DNA of 64,000 nucleotides from Legionella micdadei (GTDB lineage Bacteria; Pseudomonadota; Gammaproteobacteria; Legionellales; Legionellaceae): NCBI RefSeq assembly GCF_000953635.1, contig NZ_LN614830.1, positions 2,471,001 to 2,535,000 of the forward strand, read 5' to 3'. Shown piece by piece: positions 57,265 to 64,000 of this stretch (position 1 is its first letter; each line of letters starts with the position of its first letter). The notes under the pieces were generated by a model. It saw only the letters and a program-made list of their open reading frames with translations, ran no database searches and was not told where the DNA came from. The position numbers and the translations under genes were made by a program.

Positions 57265-58041
57265 ATGGCAAAAAAATTTATTGACCTTTCCATTTACTTG
57301 GAAAATGAAGTGAAATCAGACCCTGCTGGTTATCAGCCTGAGATTGAATATTTGACCCATCAACAAACTGTAGGAGAGTTGATGCATTTTTTCCCAGGCC
57401 TGACTCCTGCAGATTTACCTGATAGTGAGGCATGGGCTTACGAAAGGGTTAATTTGATCACCCACAATGGAACCCATCTAGATGCCCCTTATCATTTCTC
57501 CACACTGATGGATAAAACTAAGCGTGCCATCACCGTTGATGAAATTCCCCTGGAATGGTGTTTTCAAGCTGGCGTAAAACTGGATTTCCGCCATTTTCCT
57601 GACGGTTATGTGGTCACTAAAAACGATGTTCAGGAAGAGCTTGGGCGCATTCAATATGAGTTGAAACCCTTAGACATCGTGTTAATCAATACCCGTGCTG
57701 GCTCACGGTATGGCCATGATGATTATATCCACGCAGGTTGCGGCATGGGCCGGGAAGCCACACTCTATTTACTTGAGCAAGGGGTAAAAATTACGGGAAC
57801 TGACGGCTGGAGCTGGGATGCCCCCTTTTCCCATACCCGAGAAAAATACTTAGCCAATAAAGATGCCTCTTTGATTTGGGAAGGGCATAAAGCCAGCCGC
57901 GAAATCAGTTATTGCCATTTGGAAAAACTCCATAATTTAGAAACCCTGCCTCCACACGGGTTTATGGTTTGTTGTTTTCCTGTCAAAATTAAAAATGCCT
58001 CAGCAGGTTGGACTCGTGCCGTCGCCATTTTGCAGGATTAA
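57265..58041 (+). CDS. Cyclase-family metal hydrolase (kynurenine-formamidase-like)
   Basis: A 258-residue protein with the family signature HNGTHLDAPYH (H67, H71, D73, H77), a zinc or manganese site. Family members hydrolyse formylkynurenine, isatin or similar amides and esters. AAGGA lies ahead of the ATG. The MHS transporter that follows 127 bases on may import its substrate. Confidence 0.88.
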   Translation: MAKKFIDLSIYLENEVKSDPAGYQPEIEYLTHQQTVGELMHFFPGLTPADLPDSEAWAYERVNLITHNGTHLDAPYHFSTLMDKTKRAITVDEIPLEWCFQAGVKLDFRHFPDGYVVTKNDVQEELGRIQYELKPLDIVLINTRAGSRYGHDDYIHAGCGMGREATLYLLEQGVKITGTDGWSWDAPFSHTREKYLANKDASLIWEGHKASREISYCHLEKLHNLETLPPHGFMVCCFPVKIKNASAGWTRAVAILQD

Positions 58042-58044
58042 GTG

Positions 58045-58096
58045 TTCAATGAAGTCAGACTCGATGGAATAGAAAATCGAGTCTCATCCCATTGAA
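58045..58096 (+). terminator. Two-stem hairpin after the cyclase gene
   Basis: Outer stem TTCAATG / CATTGAA (58045-58051 with 58090-58096) and inner stem GACTCGAT / ATCGAGTC (58058-58065 with 58076-58083), both perfect. No U run follows. Confidence 0.5.
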
Positions 58097-58168
58097 TGAA
58101 AATTCACTTCCCCTTTCCTTAATTTAAGGCTAAATTGTCTGCTCCCTGTTTCGATTTAAGGATGAATT

Positions 58169-59464
58169 GTGCAAAAAGACCAACAAAGATTGTTAATTCT
58201 TTCAAGCTTGGGCGGAACTTTAGAATTTTATGATTTCATTATTTTCGCCCTATTTGCCAGCTATATTTCTAACGCATTTTTCCCAGCAACGGACGAGCTT
58301 GTCAGCTTACTTATTACCTTTGCAACTTTCGCTATAGGTTATTTGGTGAGGCCGCTAGGAGGAATTATCTTCGGGCATTTTGGCGATAAAATTGGCCGCA
58401 AAACAACATTCACGGTCTCGATATTAATCATGGCACTTGCCACAATAGGCATAGGCGTTATACCCACTTACTCCACAATCGGGATAGCCGCCCCCCTTAT
58501 TGTTATTAGTTTGCGAATTTTACAAGGCATTTCTATTGGCGGCGAAATTCCTGGTGCAATCACATACGTCACTGAATCGTTACCCCATCGTAAAGGCCTT
58601 GCCTGCGGGGTTATCTTCTGCGCCCTCCTTTTTGGGATTGTGTTAGGGTCAATCGTCCATGCAGCGATCTTAACATTTCTTCCTGCAGAACAAATGCAAG
58701 CTTACGGCTGGCGAATTCCGTTCATTGTCGGAGGAATTTTTGGATTGCTGAGTTATTTGCTGCGTAAAGAGTTGCACGAATCTTCCCAATTTTTAGCAAT
58801 TGAAAAATCCGTTGAAAAATTTCCAATAGTCACCGTTTTTAAACAAGAATTAAGCTGTGTGATTGCAGGGGGACTCATTGTAGCGCTTTGTGCGGCTATT
58901 GTGACTGGGCTCTTCTTATTTAATCCGGCTTACTTCACCAAAGTTTTGCACTTACCAATGGATGCCTATATCTGGGAACGTACAGCCGCCATTGCTTTTG
59001 GCTCCATTTTGAGCATATTCTTCGGCCATTTAACTGACCTCTTCAATCTAAAAAAATTAGTCAGGCTCCTGACAATGCTGACTGCTTGTCTCGCATACCC
59101 TATCTTTACGATTTATGTGTATCATCCAAATCTCTACCCCCTTGCCTTTATTGCCAGCTCCTTATTACTTGGCCTGTCTGCGGGTATTATCCCACCTCTT
59201 CTTAGCGAATTATTTCCTACAAAAATCCGTTATAGTGGAATTGCTGTCAGTTATAATTTAGGCTTCGCTATTTTTGGAGGCTTGACTCCGTTTGTATCTT
59301 TATCCCTTATTTACTATACAGGTTGGGTCACTACCCCAGCGCTTTATTTAATCCTTGTTTCATTGCTGGCAATTCTTTCAGTAGCCTTTCTTAACCGAAG
59401 GCATCAACTATTTAATTCCGAAGAGAGTTGTCATCCCGCACGAAACGAGGGACTTCCCGGCTAG
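58169..59464 (+). CDS. MFS transporter of the metabolite:H+ symporter (MHS) type
   Basis: A 431-residue inner-membrane protein with about twelve segments. GGTLEFYDFIIFALFAS at the start and GHFGDKIGRK in the loop 2-3 are typical of the proline/betaine and dicarboxylate MHS group. The start is a GTG with AAGGATG upstream. The last eleven codons (CHPARNEGLPG) lie in a REP-like repeat, so the natural end was probably replaced by the repeat. The substrate is unknown. Confidence 0.9.
   Translation: MQKDQQRLLILSSLGGTLEFYDFIIFALFASYISNAFFPATDELVSLLITFATFAIGYLVRPLGGIIFGHFGDKIGRKTTFTVSILIMALATIGIGVIPTYSTIGIAAPLIVISLRILQGISIGGEIPGAITYVTESLPHRKGLACGVIFCALLFGIVLGSIVHAAILTFLPAEQMQAYGWRIPFIVGGIFGLLSYLLRKELHESSQFLAIEKSVEKFPIVTVFKQELSCVIAGGLIVALCAAIVTGLFLFNPAYFTKVLHLPMDAYIWERTAAIAFGSILSIFFGHLTDLFNLKKLVRLLTMLTACLAYPIFTIYVYHPNLYPLAFIASSLLLGLSAGIIPPLLSELFPTKIRYSGIAVSYNLGFAIFGGLTPFVSLSLIYYTGWVTTPALYLILVSLLAILSVAFLNRRHQLFNSEESCHPARNEGLPG
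59428..59460 (+). repeat. REP-like unit inside the 3' end of the MHS gene
   Basis: TTGTCATCCCGCACGAAACG, then AGGGACTTCCCGG. It resembles the 35341-35369 unit and supplies the final codons of the transporter. Confidence 0.6.
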
Positions 59465-59552
59465 ATTAGTGCGTTTGCTCCAACAACCACTTGAAATGCG
59501 CTAAATGTTGGGTCAACGACCCAACATTTAGACAAAAAGAAGGATGTGTTTT

Positions 59553-59927
59553 TTAAGCTTCTTTAGAATATAACGCAATTGCATTGCCTTCTGTATCCAA
59601 AACAATAGCCCTATGCCCATATGGCCCTATTTGTTCTTTTGCTTGAAGTACCTTTGCACCAAGCTTTTTTGCTTCCCCGATCGCCCTATCCAATTGGCCT
59701 TCGACATTGAGATAAACCAGTGGTCCATCCAAAGACGGCTTTCTATTGTTCATAACGACTAGACAACCTGAAACATTGTCCTCTGTATGGGGCAACAATC
59801 CAAATTCAAATCCATGTTCAGCAATCTTTTGTACGGGTTCACCTAAAATTGCTGTATAGAAATGGATTGCCCTATCCAAATCAACCACCGGGATGTCTGT
59901 CCAACAAAATGTATTTTTAGCACTCAT
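59553..59927 (-). CDS. VOC family (glyoxalase-like) protein
   Basis: A protein of about 124 residues with a single VOC fold: WTDIPVVDLDRAIHFYTAILG at the start and IGPYGHRAIVLDTEGNAIALY at the end. The metal residues are not certain. The start at 59927 gives the usual MSAKNTFCW beginning; an upstream ATG at 59945 is possible. The role is unknown. Confidence 0.85.
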   Translation of the reverse strand: MSAKNTFCWTDIPVVDLDRAIHFYTAILGEPVQKIAEHGFEFGLLPHTEDNVSGCLVVMNNRKPSLDGPLVYLNVEGQLDRAIGEAKKLGAKVLQAKEQIGPYGHRAIVLDTEGNAIALYSKEA

Positions 59928-60008
59928 GCTTTTTCTCATTGTCATTAATGTGTGAACGATTCTAGCATAGATAAATTATGATGGTTAAGGTCGCTAAACA
60001 ATCTGGGA

Positions 60009-60323
60009 CTAGCGGAAAATAAGTTGGAAAATTGCATCATTTGCCGCATCACCACCATTAATGACATTTCGATAAGCATTATAGAGATCAGCTTCAACAG
60101 AGGGAGCAAAAAAACTGGAAACGTTATGCATGAGATTTCCACCAGGCCGCCTACTTTTGCCTAACTCATGAAAATAACAAAGTACCATGGCGGTGAGAAC
60201 CAGCGATAACTTTAATCCCGTTTTTACATCCATCACGTAAAGGGGTAAGAGAGCTAAATTCAGGAACAATAGTAGATTTACTGTCTTCTTGGCTTTTTCC
60301 TGATGGCGTGGATCACCTAGCAT
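60009..60323 (-). CDS. Small two-segment membrane protein
   Basis: A 104-residue protein with two hydrophobic segments at about residues 15-32 and 35-51, then a polar C-terminus. AAGGAGGAT lies five bases before the ATG, so it is very likely translated. No family is recognised. Confidence 0.7.
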   Translation of the reverse strand: MLGDPRHQEKAKKTVNLLLFLNLALLPLYVMDVKTGLKLSLVLTAMVLCYFHELGKSRRPGGNLMHNVSSFFAPSVEADLYNAYRNVINGGDAANDAIFQLIFR

Positions 60324-60487
60324 GATATCCTCCTTCTTTTTGGCAACAAAAATTAAAGCAATTAGCTAAGAATGACAAGTTTTTTTATATTCGGGTGATT
60401 AATTAGACATGCAACGTCATTAAACGTTTGCGACAATAAGAAATCATATATAATTCGTGGAAGCGATGTGAAAAAGTTGTTGGATGT

Positions 60488-60967
60488 ATGATGAGTAAGC
60501 TAGGGCAAGTTTCTTCAAAGGATAATATAAGATCTTCTGATGAAGCAGAAAAAAAGCAGCTGGGAACTGATTTACCAAGCAGTGAAGAAGAACTCTTTCT
60601 TCTCGATCCTTACCCTTTGCTGGATATTGATGCAGGACTTGCTAACCTCGGTGATGCCTCAATTCTACATGAGCTGCTTAACATCATGACAAAACAAGAG
60701 TTGCCAACAGAATTAAGCGAAATTCAAGCAGCTTATACCGAGCTAGATTGGGATAAAATTGAAAAACTAGCTCATAAAATGAAAAGCGGAGCATTATATT
60801 GTGGCACGATCAGGCTTAAACTTGCTTGCCAATATTTGGAGCGTTATCGAAAAGCAGGCTACACTAAGCTATTAAACGAACTCTATTTCCAGTTAATTCG
60901 AGTAGCAAATGAGACTAAGCAATCGATTAATAACTGGATTTCGACCAATCTAGAGAGCCCTAATTAA
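60488..60967 (+). CDS. Orphan Hpt-domain phosphotransfer protein
   Basis: A 159-residue protein. After a polar N-terminus of about 42 residues comes an Hpt helix bundle with phospho-acceptor H96 in LAHKMKSGALYCG. It would shuttle phosphate between hybrid kinases and response regulators. The LetS Hpt has a related AAHKLHGACCFCG. It sits next to a secreted hypothetical protein with no kinase near. Confidence 0.82.
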   Translation: MMSKLGQVSSKDNIRSSDEAEKKQLGTDLPSSEEELFLLDPYPLLDIDAGLANLGDASILHELLNIMTKQELPTELSEIQAAYTELDWDKIEKLAHKMKSGALYCGTIRLKLACQYLERYRKAGYTKLLNELYFQLIRVANETKQSINNWISTNLESPN

Positions 60968-60968
60968 T

Positions 60969-61451
60969 ATGAGAAAATTATACCCTAACCCAGCTCTGCT
61001 CTTCTTACTGCTCACATTATCCGCACCAAGTATTGCTGAAACAGTTCCTCAATCTGAATCTGATGCTGCGCGCATTTCCATGTTGGAAAGAGCTTTAGCC
61101 CCTAAAACGCCAACTGCAGTTGCCTCTTTATTTGCAGAGGCGAATAAAACTCGAAATGGTGCAGTGCAATTTATGCTATTTTCGGCTCCATTAAAAAATA
61201 AATATAAAGATTCTTGGCCTTATTGGGTTTCAGGAACTTCGAGCCCTTGGATTACCTCTTATCGTATTAAACAAATCGCTCACCATAAAAACAGCTGGCA
61301 ATTCCAAATCACTTATCAATGGGCAACCTCTTCAGGGCCTTTTTACCCTGCATTAGTCCAAACCATTATTGTTGAACCGATTCCTAAAAACATAGACTCC
61401 TCGCAACACTTCTGGATAAGTGAATTTAAAGATAATGAAACTAAATTGTAG
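60969..61451 (+). CDS. Secreted hypothetical protein
   Basis: A 160-residue protein with a signal peptide ending near SIAET. It starts one base after the Hpt stop codon, so the two are translated together. The mature part has a cystatin- or NTF2-like feel (QFQITYQWATSSGP) but no family is recognised. Confidence 0.7.
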   Translation: MRKLYPNPALLFLLLTLSAPSIAETVPQSESDAARISMLERALAPKTPTAVASLFAEANKTRNGAVQFMLFSAPLKNKYKDSWPYWVSGTSSPWITSYRIKQIAHHKNSWQFQITYQWATSSGPFYPALVQTIIVEPIPKNIDSSQHFWISEFKDNETKL

Positions 61452-61487
61452 ACGATAAATTTTTGAACAAGCCCTTAATTGGTTTAT

Positions 61488-62318
61488 CTACCACTCAGGC
61501 AAACCATGGGGCCAGCGTAGCCAATTTGTTGTTGGGTAGGGATAAACTGCATCAACCGCATGTAAAGTATACGCATGGCGGGATTGGTTGGACTGATTTG
61601 CATTGCTTTTATGAGGCAAGCGGCCGTGCAAAATGATCATGCTGCCTTGCTTGACCTCTAGAGGGATGCACTGGTCTTCTTTCCATTTTGTCGTGCGGTA
61701 TTCCTCAAAAAAGACTGTATCATCCTCACGAATCATGCGCTTTTCTAAAGGCGTTGACGCCGGGCTAGGAATCACTTGTAAGCATCCGTTATCCAAAGTC
61801 GCGTCTTCAAGCGCGAACCAAAACCCTAACACCTCATCATTGTGGGCATGAAGATAAGTACCGTCCTGATGACAATTGACTTCCGCTCCGATATTAGGTT
61901 GTTTAAAAATGTACATCGACTGCAATAAGCTTGGTTTTCGAAAACCAAGTTGCTGGCAGATTGCTTTAATCCGTAAGTCTCTTGAGTATTGGCGAAAAAC
62001 TGGATCAAGTTCATGCAGAGCATGGCCTATTTTGTTTAAAGATTTTTCAATTGGCCGAATCATTTGCCCTTGTTCATCAAAAGCATCGGGCTCAAAAAAG
62101 AAGCGGATTTTATCACCTGAGTCCAAAAAATAAGCATTTTGCGCATGTTCATTGGATTTCGTGGAAAAAATAGTAATAGGAATTTCCTGATGATGATGGG
62201 CAATGATAGCGTGAATACGGTTTCTCAAGGTTTCGCAAATTGATTCAGGAAAAAAGCCGTTAATTACTAAGTAGCCATGGGTAAAAAAGAAATCGATCTC
62301 TGATGTAGATAAATCCAT
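61488..62318 (-). CDS. Phytanoyl-CoA dioxygenase (PhyH) family protein
   Basis: A 276-residue Fe(II)/2-oxoglutarate dioxygenase. The iron site is HQD in VNCHQDGTYLHAH and the distal His in LHGRLPHKS, with a following Arg (SRHAY) for 2-oxoglutarate. Members hydroxylate fatty acyl-CoA or small molecules; the substrate here is unknown. Confidence 0.88.
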   Translation of the reverse strand: MDLSTSEIDFFFTHGYLVINGFFPESICETLRNRIHAIIAHHHQEIPITIFSTKSNEHAQNAYFLDSGDKIRFFFEPDAFDEQGQMIRPIEKSLNKIGHALHELDPVFRQYSRDLRIKAICQQLGFRKPSLLQSMYIFKQPNIGAEVNCHQDGTYLHAHNDEVLGFWFALEDATLDNGCLQVIPSPASTPLEKRMIREDDTVFFEEYRTTKWKEDQCIPLEVKQGSMIILHGRLPHKSNANQSNQSRHAYTLHAVDAVYPYPTTNWLRWPHGLPEW

Positions 62319-62396
62319 TTGTTATTCGCTCTTTCAAAAATAATTATCATAGTGAGCAAAACCTGTTTTGACAATGGTAGATTTGTCAAATTTTAA

Positions 62397-64000
62397 TCAA
62401 TAATAAGCGAACAACTCCTTACTCACCTTGACCACATCAAGTTGATGCGCATGGTAATCATATGATGCTGGCTGCAGTAAATTTTGGTGTAATAAATGAT
62501 GATAGGACTTATATGCCTGTTTGAGTTTAATAAATTGCTCCCGAGTAAGGATCTTTTCGCTGTATAATTTTTGCAACAGACTGAGGGTATTGGTATAGCG
62601 TATTAAGCCCTGTCTTGGATTGGCCAACACTAGAAATTGCACTAAGAATTCAAGATCAAGCAAGCCGCCGGCAGCAAATTTCACTTGCTCGGCGTCAGAA
62701 TGCCGACTAATTTTTGTTCTCATTGCTAACACTTCATCCCGAAGAACATTCCTATCTCTCGGCAAAAATAACACATCTGCTTTGAGCTGCTTGAAGAGGT
62801 GATGGATGCGTTTGTTGGCTACTAGGATTCGGGCACGCAGTAAAGCTTGATGCTCCCATGTCCAGGCTTGGGTACGCTGGTATTCAATGAACGCGTCAAT
62901 ATGGCTGACAAGTAAACCAGCTGCACCTGAGGGGCGCAAACGGGTATCAACAGAATATAAAATTCCTGCTTGCGACCGCGTTGTTAGCATATGCAAAATT
63001 TTTTGCGTCAACCGCGTGACTAATCCTTCTTCTTCATCAAGCGCTGCGTGGATAAAAACCAAATCAAGATCGGAATTATAATTCATTTCCCTACTACCTA
63101 ACTTGCCGTAAGCGATGATGGCAAAGCGTGATTTAATCTGCATCATTTGTGGATATCGCCTTGTTAATTGCTGACAAGCGATGACCAAAACTTCTTCAAC
63201 AATAACCTCGGCAACATCGGCTAAAAAGCGGCCAATACGCACCGCATCGTACTGCCCGTGCATCTCTGCACGCGCTGCACAAAGCCAATTATTCAATTTA
63301 AATTGACGTAAAATTTCGCCTTCTAATTCATTTTCTGTGCAATGCGCCAATTGATTTTTTAAGGTTTGTTCAAGCTGCTGACGCGAGGGCAATCGCCAAT
63401 TTTCTTCCTGATCGAGAAGAATCTCGAGTAAAAAAGGCTGGCTTACAAGCAAAGAAGTAATAAAAGGGCTATGGGCAAACCAATGCAATAATTCTTTTAG
63501 GACTTGTGGATTTTCAGTTATCAAAGCCAAATAGGCACTGCGGCCAACGATATTTTCGAGCAAGTGCAAAACTTGCGATAAAACGGTATCTGTCTCAGCC
63601 ACCTGAGTTAACTCAGTTAACAACAGCAACATAAAACGATCAAGACGCATTCGAGCAGCTTGCGATAAACGTCGGCATCGTGGTGAATGGCGAAAGGCAT
63701 GCAGCATCTGATAACACCGCTCAGGTTCACGAAATCCAAGACTGGCTAATAAATTAATTGCCATGCTGTTTTCAACATGGCCTTGCCATAAGCTAGCTAA
63801 TTGGTTAGCAATAAGCCGATTTTCGTCTTCATAAGGGTCGCCTTTGCGCAAAATGGAGCGGAAAAGGGTACTCACAATCCGTTGATATTGTTGCAGCCTT
63901 GTCAAAAGCACATTCCAATTTTCAAAACCCATCGCAAAAGCGATTTGTGTTTGCTTGATTTCATCTTTAGGCAAGGTATGCGTTTGCTGATCGTTTAAGC
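62397..64000 (-). CDS. glnE: Glutamine synthetase adenylyltransferase, N-terminus outside window
   Basis: The frame is open to the right edge, giving about 533 residues of the C-terminal part of the bifunctional enzyme that adenylylates and deadenylylates glutamine synthetase. The visible part starts within the N-terminal half (DQQTHTLP). The C-terminal nucleotidyltransferase has GSREMNYNSDLDLVFIH near 63050-63110 and RLRPSGAAGLLV. The gene ends normally. Confidence 0.93.
   Translation of the reverse strand, partial: LNDQQTHTLPKDEIKQTQIAFAMGFENWNVLLTRLQQYQRIVSTLFRSILRKGDPYEDENRLIANQLASLWQGHVENSMAINLLASLGFREPERCYQMLHAFRHSPRCRRLSQAARMRLDRFMLLLLTELTQVAETDTVLSQVLHLLENIVGRSAYLALITENPQVLKELLHWFAHSPFITSLLVSQPFLLEILLDQEENWRLPSRQQLEQTLKNQLAHCTENELEGEILRQFKLNNWLCAARAEMHGQYDAVRIGRFLADVAEVIVEEVLVIACQQLTRRYPQMMQIKSRFAIIAYGKLGSREMNYNSDLDLVFIHAALDEEEGLVTRLTQKILHMLTTRSQAGILYSVDTRLRPSGAAGLLVSHIDAFIEYQRTQAWTWEHQALLRARILVANKRIHHLFKQLKADVLFLPRDRNVLRDEVLAMRTKISRHSDAEQVKFAAGGLLDLEFLVQFLVLANPRQGLIRYTNTLSLLQKLYSEKILTREQFIKLKQAYKSYHHLLHQNLLQPASYDYHAHQLDVVKVSKELFAYY

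Overview
The window reads as a chromosomal segment of a Legionella species or a close relative (Gammaproteobacteria, Legionellales). The evidence is the AT-rich sequence, the groES-groL pair, a LetS/GacS-type hybrid kinase followed by a PPi-type phosphofructokinase, and many large proteins with eukaryotic-like or atypical folds of the kind secreted by Dot/Icm. No Dot/Icm structural gene, tRNA, rRNA, CRISPR array or intact insertion sequence was seen. All assignments come from reading the sequence; no search was run.

Layout. 1-8.3 kb is accessory: a cut-off CheD-like protein, a GNAT acetyltransferase, two small membrane proteins with cyclic-nucleotide-binding domains, and between them a 1353-residue fusion of about fifteen 27-residue repeats, a GT-A-like middle domain and a superfamily 2 helicase. 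8.3-20 kb is mostly housekeeping: an MFS exporter divergent from egtB-egtD (ergothioneine), an AraC regulator with an EamA permease, groES-groL behind a near-perfect sigma-32 promoter, dsbD, rimO and a HIT hydrolase. 20-26 kb holds two large minus-strand genes, an unrecognised 706-residue protein and an SF1 helicase fused to a duplicated ankyrin-like tail. 26-30.4 kb is a tandem pair of YejM/PbgA-like membrane proteins.

30.6-44.1 kb is rich in effector candidates: a kinase-like protein, an ankyrin protein, a cNMP-binding/patatin protein, a decayed leucine-rich-repeat gene, a second kinase-like protein with a DxHxxN loop, and a possible permuted papain-like protein. Between them lie an amino-acid binding protein, Dps, a Kdo hydroxylase and a roughly 390-bp inverted-repeat element. 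44.2-48 kb carries a SemiSWEET protein, an unknown protein, a soluble PAS histidine kinase and a single-domain response regulator. 48.1-53.7 kb is core (gltX, letS, PPi-PFK). 53.8-64 kb mixes secreted proteins, a bicupin, a toxin-type glycosyltransferase, a cyclase-family hydrolase, an MHS transporter, a VOC protein, an orphan Hpt protein, a PhyH-type dioxygenase and the C-terminal part of glnE, which leaves the right edge.

The strongest candidate for something undescribed is the repeat/GT-like/helicase fusion at 3.4-7.5 kb with its flanking membrane cNMP-domain genes. Next come the SF1 helicase-ankyrin fusion and the two kinase-like proteins.
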